Translations under genes and position numbers: made by a program
The notes under the pieces: model-generated
What the model saw: only the letters and a program-made list of their open reading frames with translations
Databases searched by the model: none
Told to the model about the DNA's origin: nothing
Assembly (NCBI GenBank): GCA_018894105.1
Contig: CM032120.1
Span: forward strand, 32,696,710 to 32,760,709
Length of the DNA: 64,000 nucleotides
Source: Jacaranda mimosifolia
Taxonomy: Eukaryota > Streptophyta > Magnoliopsida > Lamiales > Bignoniaceae
Direction: 5' to 3'
Part shown: positions 1 through 10,303 of the stretch, one piece after another
Numbering within the stretch: position 1 is the first letter of the stretch
Layout of the letters: each line of letters opens with the position of its first letter

Positions 1-160
1 CTTTTTCTGTCTATTTTACAACCAGCATAATTCGCATTAGAATAGCTTATCAAATTAAAAGATTTAGAGTGTGCATACCATAAGCCATAGTTAGATAATC
101 CCTTAAGATATCTCAATATTCTTTTAACAGTATTCAAATGGGATTCCTTTGGGTCAGACT
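1..160 (-). pseudogene. copia RNase H N-terminal part, truncated by window edge
   Basis: The minus strand reads HLNTVKRILRYLKG, then a stretch ending SNANYAGCKIDRK. Copia RNase H normally has SDADYAG here. Both aspartates are asparagine in this copy, which removes an acidic metal ligand (family knowledge). The change is consistent with G-to-A decay on the coding strand. The rest of the domain lies outside the window. Confidence 0.8.
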
Positions 161-1090
161 AGAATCTAGCACATAAGCATGTTGAGAACATAATATATAG
201 ATGGTTTGTAGTTAAATAAAGTAAACTACCAATCATACCTCTGTAGACTTGTTCGTCTACATTCTTACCATCTTCATCAAGTTTTAGTCTGATATTTGTG
301 CTCATGGAAGTGGTTGCAGGGTTGCATTCGCTCATTCCAAACTTCTTTAGGAGCTCCATTGTATACTTTTCTTGTGAGATAAATGTCCCTTTCTGAGTTT
401 GCTTCACTTGAAGCCCTAAGAAGAAGTTGAGTTCTCCCATTAAGCTCATCTCAAATTCCTATTTCATTTTCTCGGGAAACGCTTGACAAAGAAGATCATT
501 ATTAGCACTGAAAATAATGTCATCGACATAAATTTGAATAATGAGAGAACAAATTTCTTGATGCTTAGTAAATAGTAAATAATGTGGTTTCTAAGATTCC
601 AATAGAGAAACCATTGTTTATGAGAAAGTTGCTTAATCGATCATACCAAGCCCTAGGGGCTTGTTTTAGTTCATATAAAGCCTTTGTCAGTTTAAAAACA
701 TGATGAGAAGAATTTTGATTTTTGAAACCGGGGGATTGATCAACATAAGCTTCTTCTTTTATGAATCCATTTAGAAAAGCACTTTTTATGTCCATTTGAT
801 AGAGCAACTTTTTATGAGATGCAAATGCAAGAAGCATTTTAATTGATTCTAACCTTACAACTAGAGCAAACGTTTCATCGTAATCAATGCTTTCTTGCTG
901 ACTGTAGTTTTTTCCTACCAGTCTGGCTTTATGCCTGACAACTTTACCAGTTTCATCTAGTTTATTTCTGAACACCCATTTGGTACTAACAATTGGATGG
1001 TCTGATGGTCATTATACTAGCTTCCAGACTTCATTATTTTTAGATTGAGCAAGTTCTTCCTTTATTGCTTTAATCTAGAATGGATCTTTT
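130..1090 (-). pseudogene. copia reverse transcriptase (RVT_2), disrupted
   Basis: RNA-dependent DNA polymerase of the copia polyprotein. Visible blocks in order on the minus strand are ALKDPF near 1085, WVFRNK near 970, RHKARLVGK, QMDIKSAFLNG near 790, LYELKQAPRAWYDRL near 640, IQIYVDDIIFSANND near 540, and MSLMGELNFFLGLQVKQ near 445. The YVDD catalytic box is intact. Frame changes occur near 1000 and 560 and between 450 and 540, so no continuous product is possible. The blocks match the normal spacing of the domain. Confidence 0.9.
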
Positions 1091-1249
1091 AGTGCCTCTT
1101 TGACATCTTTAGGTTCAATTATTGAAATGAGAGCACAATTGGATTCATATGGTGGAACTTGTCTAGCTTTAGATCTTGTAGTTATTCCGACTCGAGTATC
1201 TCCAATGATTCTGCCAGTAGGGTGATTGGACACATTTTAAATTTGGTTC

Positions 1250-2260
1250 TTTGTTTAGTCCTTTCTACTAACTCGTTGGAATTAGTTTCATCAGTGGGAT
1301 TTATTTCCTCAAATGGTTCCAGTTCCTTTTAATTTGATATTGATGGCTCAGGGTCCGGGATCTTGACTGGTTTTTCGAATCCTGTAACTTCTTTGCTCAA
1401 GGTTCCCTTCGCATAAAATGGGTTAGTTTCATCAAAGGTAACATGCATGGATTCTTGAACCATTCTTTTCCTCTTATTAAATATACGATAGGCTCTATTA
1501 TGTATTAAGCAACCAATAAAGATAGCTTTATCAACTTTGGAACTAAACTTTGTCAAATAGTCTCTATCATTTAGAATGTAACATTTGCAACCAAAGACAC
1601 AGAAATAAGAAATATTTGGAACTTTACCGTGCCACAATTCATATGGGGTTTTTCTCAAAAGTTGTCTAAAAAAAACACGATTTGATACACAATAGGTCAT
1701 ATTCGCGGCTTCACCCGAAAAGAATTTTGGAAGATCATATTCATTAAGCATGGTTCTAGCAACTTCTTGCAAAATTTGATTTTTTCTTTCAACTACCCTA
1801 TTTTGTTAGGGAGTTTTAGGAACAGAAAAATCATGAATGTAACCATGTTCTTCACAAAACAAAGTAAAATTTATTTCATCAAACTCAATTCCATGGTCAC
1901 TTCAAATTTTCTTAATAAAATAACCCTTTTCATTTTGAAGTCTTTTGGTAAGTGGAATGAAAGCACTTAAATCACTATTTTTATGAGCAAGGAATAAAAC
2001 TCACGTAAAATGAGTGTAATCAACATATATCTTTTACCTCCAAGGGAAGCGATTTTCATAGGCTCGAATAGGTCCATGTGTAGAAGTTCTGGTAGCCTAG
2101 AAGTTGTGACCTCATTCTTTGGTTTGAAAAATGTTAGGATATGTTTTCCCTTTTGACATGCATTACATATCCTGTCATTAGAGAAATTCAACTTTGGTAC
2201 CCCTTTGACTAGATCTTTCTTTGTGAGATGAGATATAAGTCCCATGTTTACATAACCTAA
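1250..2260 (-). pseudogene. copia integrase region, disrupted
   Basis: The N-terminal part at 1967-2245 contains the GAG-pre-integrase and zinc-binding block (ICNACQKGKH), followed by HMDLFEPMKIASLGGKRYM, which holds the first catalytic aspartate. The C-terminal part at 1329-1772 contains QEVARTMLNEY, TPYELWHGKVPNISYFCVFG and FIGCLIHNRAYRIFN, a typical copia integrase tail. Stops and frameshifts between 1780 and 1970 interrupt the central catalytic core. A short hinge before RT follows at 1090-1330. Confidence 0.88.
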
Positions 2261-2275
2261 TCTCCTATGCCATTT

Positions 2276-2700
2276 CTAGCATTCTTTATCTAAAACAACT
2301 AAACACTCCATATTTTGACAGGTTAAATCATCAAGAGTTATACAATAAACATTTTCATCCCTAGTAGTAGAAAAAACTAGTTTCTCATTTTGCTTAATAA
2401 CATAGTGAGAAGTATGAAATTTAATTTCATAACCTCCATCACATAGTGGATAGATACTAAGCAAGTTATGTTTAAGACACTTAATAAGCCATACATTATC
2501 AATAATAGTACTAGTCTGCTTACCAATGTTACCTTTACCTATTATGCGTCTTTTTGTGTTGTCTGCATAGAGAATATGTCCTGCAAGATAATTGTTAAGT
2601 TTAAGAAACATGGACTTATCCCTCGTCATATGTCTGGAACATCTGCTATCCAAGTTCCACTTCTATTTATGGGAATGTTCCTTGGCATGAACCTGTAAGA
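2276..2700 (-). pseudogene. copia aspartic protease and linker, active-site glycine changed
   Basis: The minus strand reads LDSRCSRHMTRDKSMF at about 2655-2610, where copia proteases have LDSGCSRHMTGD. The catalytic D-S-G triplet is D-S-R here, a change expected to inactivate the protease (family knowledge). The downstream part (LLSIYPLCDGGYEIKF) still aligns with the GAG-pre-integrase lead-in. A typical copia stretch between zinc knuckle and protease (KFVWVRK near 2785) precedes it. Confidence 0.82.
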
Positions 2701-3129
2701 AATCAGTTTGTTTTAGGTCCCCAAACTATGTTGGGTCCTTTATGGTTAGTAACAGATAATTTTCTTACCCAAACAAACTTGCTACCAATGAGTTTCTCAA
2801 TCGGACATTTATTATTAACATGACTAGGTCTCCACAAGTAAAGTAGGCCTTTTGAACTAGTTTGAAATTCTTTCTCGAAGTTGTTGAAATCGATTTGATA
2901 TTTTTCTAATTCATGCAGTTTCTAAATTTTTAATCCTTTTTAGCACTGTTTCTAGATGGAACAACCATATTGTGTGTTTAACACTAGTGGAACATTCACC
3001 TAGATCATCTATAGCCTGACAACATTCTTCAACATAAACTCTCAATTTGTTTATTCAATGACTTATTTTCTTTAGTGAGTTAATCATTCATTTTCTTTTT
3101 GCATTCAGCATCAAGTGTCTCATTATTTT

Positions 3130-4356
3130 TAGTCATTTACATTTCATATTTTTATTTATGAGTTGCACCTAGTTTTTCTTGCAAATAATCCAATTCGTCT
3201 CGCAAAGCTTTATTTTTATCAACAAGCATTTTGACATGAAATTCATAAAGCTTAAGCAATTTTTGCACATTCTCATCAATGTCAATTTCATCACTGGAAT
3301 CATAATTAGAACATGAAGAGCTACTTACTTGATTTACCATGAAGTAATTCTTTTCATTGTCAAATTGTTCACTATTGGATTCATCCCATGTGGTTGCCAT
3401 CGCCTTAGCTTTGGCTTGTTTTGCATTTTTTCTCAATTTGGGATGATCTAGTTTTTTGTTTCCAATTTCATTACATTCATAGTAGCGAGGTAGCTCGGTT
3501 CTAGACTGGTTCTTTTCGATTTTGATCTATTGTTCCAAAATTCTCTTTTGATGTTCGTCAGTTGCTTTAATGTTTGGGAAATCAGAACAATTTTGTCCAC
3601 AACCTTGTCCTCATCAAGATCTTCTTGAAGTTTTGAGTCAAAATCATAATGGGTATTAAAAGAAATACTCTTTGTTACTTTTGTTTTCGAACAATCATCT
3701 TTATTTAGCAGCGTCATTTCATGGAATGTGAGAGATCCAATCAGTTCACCAATGGCCATCCTGCTAAGATCACGAGCTTCCTAAATAGTAGTAACTTTTG
3801 GTGTCCATTCCTTGGGAAGCGATCTAAGAATCTTCCAAACTTGCTCATATTCGTTTATAGTTCTACCGAGTGCAAACATAAGATTTATAATTTTCATGAA
3901 ATGCACGTACATTTGACTTATGGTCTCATCAGGTTTCATCTGGAACATTTCGTACTTGTGAATGAGAGGAGAGCAATCCTCTCTTGTCGAACCTGACTCA
4001 TACCTTCATTCACTTGCAATATTTCCCACATTTGCTTTGCTGTAGCACATGTACTAACTCGATTGTACTCCTCTTTTGTCAGATCACACAACATAATGTT
4101 TTTGGCCCTTGCATTCATTGAGATGGCCTTTTTATCATCATTGGCAAATTCCCGTCGCTCTTTTAGAACTATTTGGGTGTCAACCAATTTCATTGGGACC
4201 GTCAACCCTTCACTGACCATGTCACATAAATCAAAATCCAACAATTATATAAACTTGCATCCATTTTTTCCACGTAGCATAATTGGAACCATTAAACAGT
4301 GGAGACCGATTTTGCAATTGTCCTTCTGCAAAGACATCATGAGTGTTAGTGGCCAT
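3130..4356 (-). pseudogene. copia gag with eroded zinc knuckle
   Basis: The start is placed at the ATG complementary to 4354-4356, which opens MATNTHD, a usual copia gag N-terminus just after the primer-binding site. The core at 3936-4244 reads DLCDMVSEGLTVP and later LTKEEYNRVSTCATAKQMW, a UBN2-type gag region. Near 3485-3430 the nucleocapsid knuckle reads YYECNEIGNKKLDHPKL, where CxxC, H and C are expected. Three of the four zinc ligands are replaced (Y, N, H). Frameshifts separate the pieces at about 3936, 3760 and 3440. Confidence 0.85.
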
Positions 4357-4400
4357 AGGATCTTTTACTCTAATAGTTACACCACAATATAGAGAACCAA

Positions 4401-4415
4401 TGCTTTGATGCTAAT
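4401..4415 (-). other. copia primer-binding site, decayed
   Basis: Read on the minus strand this is AATTAGCATCAAAGCA, against the plant copia consensus TTGGTATCAGAGC that pairs with initiator tRNA-Met. It lies between the gag start at 4356 and the LTR edge at 4416, exactly where a primer-binding site belongs. Confidence 0.6.
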
Positions 4416-5400
4416 TGTGAGTGATTATAAGTCCAAGGGGGGGTTGTGAATTAGGCCTAAGGGATTTTAATGCAGTGGAAATTTATCACTCAAATAATTT
4501 TTATCTTTTCAAAATAGTTTAAGTTTTTTGTAGAAAATAGTTTTATTTACTGACTAGAATTTGTAAGTTCAAGTTAAACTACCAATCAGACCAGTGATAA
4601 ATAAAGCAGTAAAACAAAAGTAACATGACACTGGTATTTATAGAGGTTCGACAATCCTACTTCTCTACCTAAGTTTTCACTTAGAATTTTGAACATATCA
4701 AATCAATTAAAAATATAAGAATGTTTTACAGTTAAGAACAGTAAGGAACAAAAGCACCATAGCAGAGTGAAAACCAACTCTTTGCAAAGAGCTAAATTGG
4801 AGTCCCAGATGGGATAAAACAGATTCTGCAAGATTCACTGTGAGAACTAGCTGCTTTGTGAACAGGTCTGAGGGAACTTCTGCTAGATTCACTTGCATAA
4901 CCTTTGTGGACTGATGCACGATTTGTTGCCACTCCGTACGGCAAGCTCTAGACTCTCATTCCAGACCAAAACCTAAAATACTACAAAAGATTCTAGACAA
5001 TACCGCTCTACTGATTTTTTCACCTAGAGGTCCTTAGAGCAACTAAGCGCCGATTTGTTCTCTTTATGGGATCCCTCGAGAGTAGGTACGACTCCCGTCC
5101 CTCTTCACCACTAGGTCCTTCGAGACACAAATCGCCTTGTCCTTGTCTCCCCAAGGCCTATCGAAGGCAAGCTCCACATTGACCTTTTTCACCATAAGGT
5201 CCCTCGAAAATACAAGTAGAGCAAGGAATTAGCAAAACTTAAGCACAAAATGTGTATGAGGAGTATCACACGACTCCTCAATACACTTAACAAAGTTCTT
5301 TTCCTGACTTAGTGATTCACATTTAACAATGTTGCATATTTTCACATTTATATGCTTATGTCCAACGACTATAAGTTCTTATTTAGGTAAGTGTCTGTTT
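4416..5400 (-). repeat. Probable 5' LTR of the copia element (right limit uncertain)
   Basis: The LTR edge is set by TGTGAGTGAT at 4416 (minus strand ending in CTCACA), directly next to the primer-binding site. A G-run near 4436-4444 follows. The right end cannot be fixed because the partner LTR is outside the window. I found no convincing terminal CA or target duplication. The small ORF at 4707-4919 lies within this repeat and has no recognisable domain. Confidence 0.5.
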
Positions 5401-5930
5401 GCATCAAATAAGGAAACAAGATATTTAAGTAAACATGCATTAGTTCCATAAATTGCAGATATATCAATAATTACAATATGATATGATTTCTTTCCTAAGT
5501 TATAGAGATGTGAATCAAGTTAGAATCTTCATGAGATATTTTAATTATGGAAGGTAGGTTCTAGCGCATAAACAGATTCCAGTAGATAAAATGGAAAGAT
5601 ATTCATAATTCTATTGCATGCTTTCAGCGCATAATTTTAGAAGTGTAATTTTTTCATAATCAAAATAATATAAATCATCAAGGGGTTAACAAATTAAATA
5701 TAAAAAAAAAGGTTTTTTTTGGTGTCGTATGTCAAATAATATTTTTAGTATATGTTGAGAAAATCAGTACATACATTAAAAATAGAAGTTCAATAAATTA
5801 AACCCAATGGGTCTTGGGTTAGATAGGATAGAGTAGGATAGGATTATAAGGGTCTTATATTTTTGGATATTTTAAGGTATGATAGAATATATGTTATTTT
5901 TATTTATGTGTTTTAGGGTACGCATTCAAG
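5401..5930. other. AT-rich intergenic stretch, nothing recognised
   Basis: No coding potential, RNA gene or clear repeat was seen between the presumed LTR and the next copia fragment. Confidence 0.5.
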
Positions 5931-5934
5931 TGGG

Positions 5935-6625
5935 GTGATATTATACTCACTTACCGGCCTATTAATTAATGAATGGTATTCAAGCCAGCAGTGCTCCAAT
6001 GTCCAGGGAATCTATATTTTCTTTTTGTTTCATACTTTTAGCAATCAATGCTGCTTTAAATATTTGAATAGGCCAATTAGTATTATATTCTTTTTATTTT
6101 TGTTAAATACGCATTTGCATCCTATAAATTTAGAACCACTAAGTAAATCCACAAGAACCTAAGTATTTTTTACCAACAATCAATCCATTTCATCATTAAT
6201 TGTCTTCTAGATCTTGAGGGATCTAGAACTTTAGAAAGCTATATCTCTTGAACCATGCTCCTATATCTTAAAGGATCTCTTCCTACATTTTCTATATAAT
6301 AATATTTGAATCCAAATCAGAAGCCTATAAGCTTTCGAACTTTTAGCACAACCAATAAACACATGGATTGGAGTTCTTGTATCTAGATCTTTTTCACAGG
6401 ATTGCAAACTTTACGGAAACTAAGTGAAACCATACCCCGAAACTTTAAAATAACTTAAATTTGGTTAATTTTCTACCATTCCGTATTTCATGTAAGTAAA
6501 CCTTGATCTTTTTAAGGTTGATTAAAAAACCATTTTGTTCAACGGGATGTTTTTTTACACAAAAATAGTTTTCACCGAATCTTGATTAACCATTTTGATA
6601 CCAGAATTGAAAGTGGACTCCATTA
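5935..6625 (-). pseudogene. Fragment of a second copia polyprotein (integrase tail to RT start)
   Basis: On the minus strand 6420-6310 reads SCEKDLDTRTPIHVFIGC then SSKAYRLL, matching the copia integrase tail motif (DPRT..VFIGY...KGYRL). Near 6130-6080 the minus strand reads SKFIGCKCVFNKNKK, the block that opens copia RT (IGCKWVFK). Multiple stops and frame changes are present. No LTR was found. The + strand ORF at 5935-6162 is a shadow of this fragment. Confidence 0.62.
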
Positions 6626-7200
6626 AAAAAGTAACACACTTATCACTATAAGAATATTGATTATAAACAATTTACAAGAGAAAATAAATATGGCTATATA
6701 TAAATTTGAAGCATAGTTTTTACTTTTGTGAATAAGTCCCTCCACACTTTACATTGAACCTTTTTTTCCACAAAGCACTAAAAATCCAATTATCTTTTTC
6801 AAATAAAATAAATAAACGATATATGTCAATCCAACATATAATTTCACTAGTAATTAATTTAACTTAATTCTCACAATTTAAAATTTTAAAAAATTAACTA
6901 ATATAAATGAGGATTGAAATTATTGTAGATAGGAATGTATTATTCTAACAATTAAAAGGTCAAAAAAGGAAGTACTATGAGTTGAAACATTTACTAGCTA
7001 GCAGCACTTTTCGATGATTAAGTTTTTAATTATCGTAATCCTATATTATCACTTCTAATAATTTAAATCCTCATTTATAAAATAATTATTTAAACTGTCT
7101 TATTTTTGCAATATTCCGCAAGAGTTTCTGTTACTAGAATAGTGTGAGGCGGTGGCTCCATCGTCTAGTCCATGCATGAATATGCACATATTCCCGCCCA
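6626..7200. other. AT-rich upstream region, nothing recognised
   Basis: Distal 5' flank of the galactinol synthase gene. Only AT-rich sequence was seen, with no supported gene or repeat. Confidence 0.4.
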
Positions 7201-7221
7201 TTTAAGATCCCCAAACTCCGA

Positions 7222-7228
7222 ACGTGGC
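7222..7228 (+). promoter_or_regulatory. ABRE-type element ACGTGGC
   Basis: An exact match to the ABRE consensus ACGTG(G/T)C, about 370 bp before the TATA box of the galactinol synthase gene. ABA and drought induction of GolS genes through bZIP factors is known in plants. Function here is inferred. Confidence 0.5.
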
Positions 7229-7302
7229 GTAAGCCCATTTTGCCAAAACATCCCTTATCCGCTTCTATATAGTTACATGGAATCACTTTGTATGTATATC
7301 TT

Positions 7303-7330
7303 CATATATATATATATATATATATATATA
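7303..7330. repeat. AT dinucleotide microsatellite
   Basis: An uninterrupted AT/TA run of about 26 bp in the GolS promoter region, likely polymorphic in length. Confidence 0.9.
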
Positions 7331-7499
7331 GCCAACTAATTACGTACGCTAAAGATGCCGCATATTTATGTGGAATGTTCGGCTGATAATTTAAGTTACA
7401 CGCAGGGGGATTTATAGTACTCACGTATATATACTACTAATTAACTCATTTTGATCTCTACTTAAATGGACAACATACATGATCAATCTTAATTAATTT

Positions 7500-7519
7500 C
7501 ATGTGTTTGTCCACGTGTC
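7500..7519 (+). promoter_or_regulatory. CATGTG box and G-box/ABRE (CACGTGTC)
   Basis: CATGTG at 7500-7505 is a MYC-type E-box. CACGTG at 7512-7517 is a palindromic G-box and extends to ACGTGTC at 7513-7519, the second ABRE form. It lies about 80 bp before the TATA box. Two ABREs in one promoter fit the known ABA responsiveness of GolS genes, which normally need paired elements. Confidence 0.55.
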
Positions 7520-7596
7520 CTTTGCATTCCATTAGCATCTTACACGTTAGCTCTTGTCTTGAGGACTTAGCTCCGAAGTACTCTCTCTAACATCCT

Positions 7597-7603
7597 TATA
7601 AAT
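7597..7603 (+). promoter_or_regulatory. TATA box (TATAAAT)
   Basis: TATAAAT lies 136 bp before the chosen start codon. That would place transcription initiation near 7630 and give a 5' leader of about 110 nt. Confidence 0.55.
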
Positions 7604-7738
7604 CATTTCAAACACACACTGAATTTCCTAACTCTTGCAAGCTAGCTAGCTAGCTAGGACAAATTAAATTTTCTGATAATTTAATTATACTCTGTCTGAG
7701 AGGCTTAAGTTTTGAAGAATATAAGATATAATCGAAAT

Positions 7739-9490
7739 ATGGCTCCTGAGATTGTGAACCCCACAGTAAGAAATGGACCTGCAGCTGGTGCAGGGCTGAT
7801 AATGAGGGAGCAACCACGTAATGCCTATGTGACGTTCTTGGCTGGTAATGGTGACTATGTCAAAGGGGTTATAGGGTTGGCCAAGGGTTTAAGGAAGGTT
7901 AGCGCTGCTTTTCCGCTGGTGGTGGCGGTTTTGCCTGACGTGCCGGCGGAGCACCGCTCTCTTCTGGTGGAACAAGGCTGTCTCCTCCGCGAGATCCAGT
8001 CGGTTTTTTCTCCGGCTAATGGCGAGGAGAGCCCTTTTGTTAGACCTTATTTTGCCGTCAACTACTGTAAGCTTCGACTTTGGGAGGTACATGTACTCTA
8101 CATCTTTCTTTATATATATATAGTTTATCTTTTGAATATGGCGAAATTTTTTACCTAATTAATCTTATCAATTCTTGCTGATCATAGTTTATCTAGCTAG
8201 ACATGTCAAGTTTATGGATATGAGCTGAGTGTCATGCATATATAAATTGTACGTATGTAGTCGAGAATTTTAATTTTATGTCGTTTGTGATATGTTGAAA
8301 TGCTGAGGATTTTAATTTCAGGCCGGTAAAAATTCAAATGATATAGAAAATAAAATATCAATGAATTAATTAATTAGAAGATATAAACTCCAAGCAGATG
8401 GTGCAGTAGACTTAGCAATGATCTTTAGTTCCATGCATGTAAAATTGATCTAAGGTCAATATAATTAGTGCCCATTAGAATAAACCGAAACGGCAAGGGG
8501 AATGGATTCATATGATCATAAAGATAAAAGTTGATAGCCTTTTATTCTTATTTGGACTGCAGTTTGTGGAGTACAACAAAATGATATACTTGGATGCAGA
8601 CATCCAAGTGTTTGATAACATAGACCACCTCTTTGATCTACCCGATGGATGCTTCTACGGCGTGGTGGACTGCCTATGCGACATGTACGGTCAGCCCTGT
8701 CCGCAGAAGCTCCCGTGGCCTCCTGAGCTCGGCCGCCAGCCCTCTTACTATTTTAATGGTGGCATGTTCCTCTTCCAGCCTAATGTCAGCACATATAAGG
8801 AACTACTCAGCATCCTGGAGATCACCCCTCCAACCCCGTTTGCCGAGCAGGTACAATGCAACCCCTTGATCTAGCTAGGCTAACTCTGTTGCCATATATA
8901 ATTTGGACTTGAATTTTGCAAAAGTTGTTCATAAATTTGCAATTCAGATCCTCGATTATAATAGTTCAATATGTGTTTCATTTCATATTCTAATTTTATG
9001 CAGATATATATGTCAAAATATATTTAACTTACGGTCAATTATTTTTAATTTCTTGGGGCATGCACAATTAGTTTTAATTTGTTGATTGTGGTGGAGTACA
9101 ATAAATATGTATGCACAGGATTTCCTAAACATGTTTTTTGGAGACATTTCGACGCCAATTCCTCCTATCTACAACCTGTTAGTAGCAATGTTGTGGCGGC
9201 ACCCGGAGGCGGTCGATTTGAACAAGGTGAAAGTGGTTCACTACTGTGTAGCAGGGTCGAAGCCGTGGAGATATACTGGGAAAGAAGAATACATGGATCG
9301 GGCAGACATCAAAATGCTGGTGAAGAAATGGTGGGACATATACAACGACGAGGCCTTGGATTTGAGCATCAATCAGAATGAATGTATGAATTCTGTAAGT
9401 GGTGGTGATCCTGAAGGCCAGAAATTGGCGACCACCATATCGGAGGCTGAGGTGGTTGTTCAATACAGATCCGCTTCATCAGCGGCTTAG
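7739..9490 (+). CDS. GolS: Galactinol synthase (GT8 family), 3 exons
   Basis: Makes galactinol from UDP-galactose and myo-inositol, the first committed step of raffinose-family oligosaccharide synthesis, in the cytosol (family knowledge). Exons: 7739-8086, 8563-8850 and 9119-9490. Introns 8087-8562 and 8851-9118 both have GT..AG ends and phase 0, giving 335 residues, normal for the family. The ATG at 7739 opens MAPEIVNP. An upstream in-frame TTG at 7712 is not a plausible plant start. Visible motifs: AYVTFLAGNGDYVKGV near residue 30, DAD metal-binding motif at 127-129, FNGGMF, PPTPFAEQDFLNMFF across exons 2 and 3, and HYCVAGSKPWRYTGKE with the metal-ligand histidine at 253. The C-terminus ends ASSAA, close to the family's APSAA tail. 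Oddity: the stretch between CLC (153-155) and CPQK (162-165) is about 11 residues shorter than in typical GolS. Exons are clearly richer in GC than flanks. No frameshift seen, so it is probably functional. Confidence 0.95.
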
Positions 9491-9522
9491 CTTTCTTGTT
9501 TCTGTTTTTGAGCATTTTAATG

Positions 9523-9536
9523 CTGAATGAATAAGT
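9523..9536 (+). terminator. Likely polyadenylation signal region for GolS
   Basis: AATGAATAAG about 35 nt after the TAG stop resembles a plant near-upstream poly-A element. The cleavage site cannot be fixed from sequence alone. Confidence 0.35.
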
Positions 9537-9564
9537 ATATTTTGTAATTGGGACTTCTGGTGAC

Positions 9565-9589
9565 TATATATATATATATATATATATAT
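9565..9589. repeat. AT dinucleotide microsatellite
   Basis: A pure TA run just beyond the GolS 3' end. Confidence 0.85.
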
Positions 9590-9674
9590 TTGGGTTACTC
9601 CGGCTGTGAAATGGACTAACGGAAGTCCCCAAGAAATAAAGGGTGTGGAGAAACATAATTAAAAATACTCTCAT

Positions 9675-9945
9675 TTTTCCTCTAAAACACACATTTTTTA
9701 ATATATATATATTATATTTTATTATTATTTTAACATTAAAAAAATTACTCAATTTCATTTTCACCTAAAAAATCTAATAAAAGAAATATTAATTTGACTA
9801 CTATATAAAAAATATTTCCCTCAAAACATAAACAAACATACCAAAAAATAATTTTTACATTTTCTAATAATTTATTATCACAAAATACATAATAAATATA
9901 TAATATAATCACACAAAAAAATATAACCAAACATTCCCAAAGCTT
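9675..9945 (-). repeat. Dispersed AT-rich repeat, inverted copy of 45515-45905
   Basis: Read on the minus strand it begins GGGAATGTTTGGTTATA and later reads ATGTTTGTTTATGTTTTG and GAAATTGAGT. The + strand at 45515-45905 has the same words in the same order. It looks like a MITE or MITE core sitting between GolS and the giant MULE. I found no certain TIR or target duplication. Confidence 0.55.
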
Positions 9946-10219
9946 TTAATGCGAGCTCTACCCAATTCGGTTGAATTTTTGAGTGGATCAATAGAATCAT
10001 ATCGCTAATATCTTGTGTAGGAACGTTCTGTTTAAACATGTCGTGCATAACGCATGTAATAGAAAGTATGACACGTGTTTTTTGAGGTGTTGATATTCAA
10101 ATAATCGGTTGCCAGACAGTGAAGTCATTTATATGGGAACTTTGGAGTAAAAAGATATAACAATAATAAATTTAAGAACCTATCGAAACAATGGGATTGA
10201 GTTTTCAACTTCCTTTGTA

Positions 10220-10228
10220 TTAGTTAAA
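10220..10228. other. Candidate 9-bp target-site duplication, left (TTAGTTAAA)
   Basis: The same 9 bp occur at 29565-29573, just outside the region where the inverted terminal similarity ends. Nine bp is the standard target duplication of the Mutator superfamily. The junctions are not perfectly symmetrical (about 6 extra bases on the left), so this is a candidate. Confidence 0.5.
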
Positions 10229-10303
10229 GCCAAAGGGCCACTTATTTAAAAGTACTAAAAATACTTTCTCATTTTGTGATCAATTTTCACTTGATTTTGT
10301 TTA

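Larger units (their letters stand above)
1..4415 (-). mobile_element. Ty1-copia retrotransposon remnant (internal region, cut by left edge)
   Basis: Reading the minus strand from 4356 down to 1 gives gag, protease, integrase, reverse transcriptase and the start of RNase H. PR-IN-RT-RH is the diagnostic order of Ty1-copia. The frame is broken by many stops and frameshifts, and several catalytic motifs have changed, so this is a dead copy. RNase H runs out of the window at position 1, so the 3' LTR and the target duplication cannot be seen. Individual domains are listed separately. Confidence 0.93.

Noticed and set aside
4707..4919. 70-residue minus-strand ORF in the copia LTR
   Set aside because: Lies in the non-coding LTR and has no known domain.
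7712..7738. Upstream TTG start giving nine extra GolS residues
   Set aside because: Plants initiate at AUG. The ATG at 7739 gives the expected family N-terminus.
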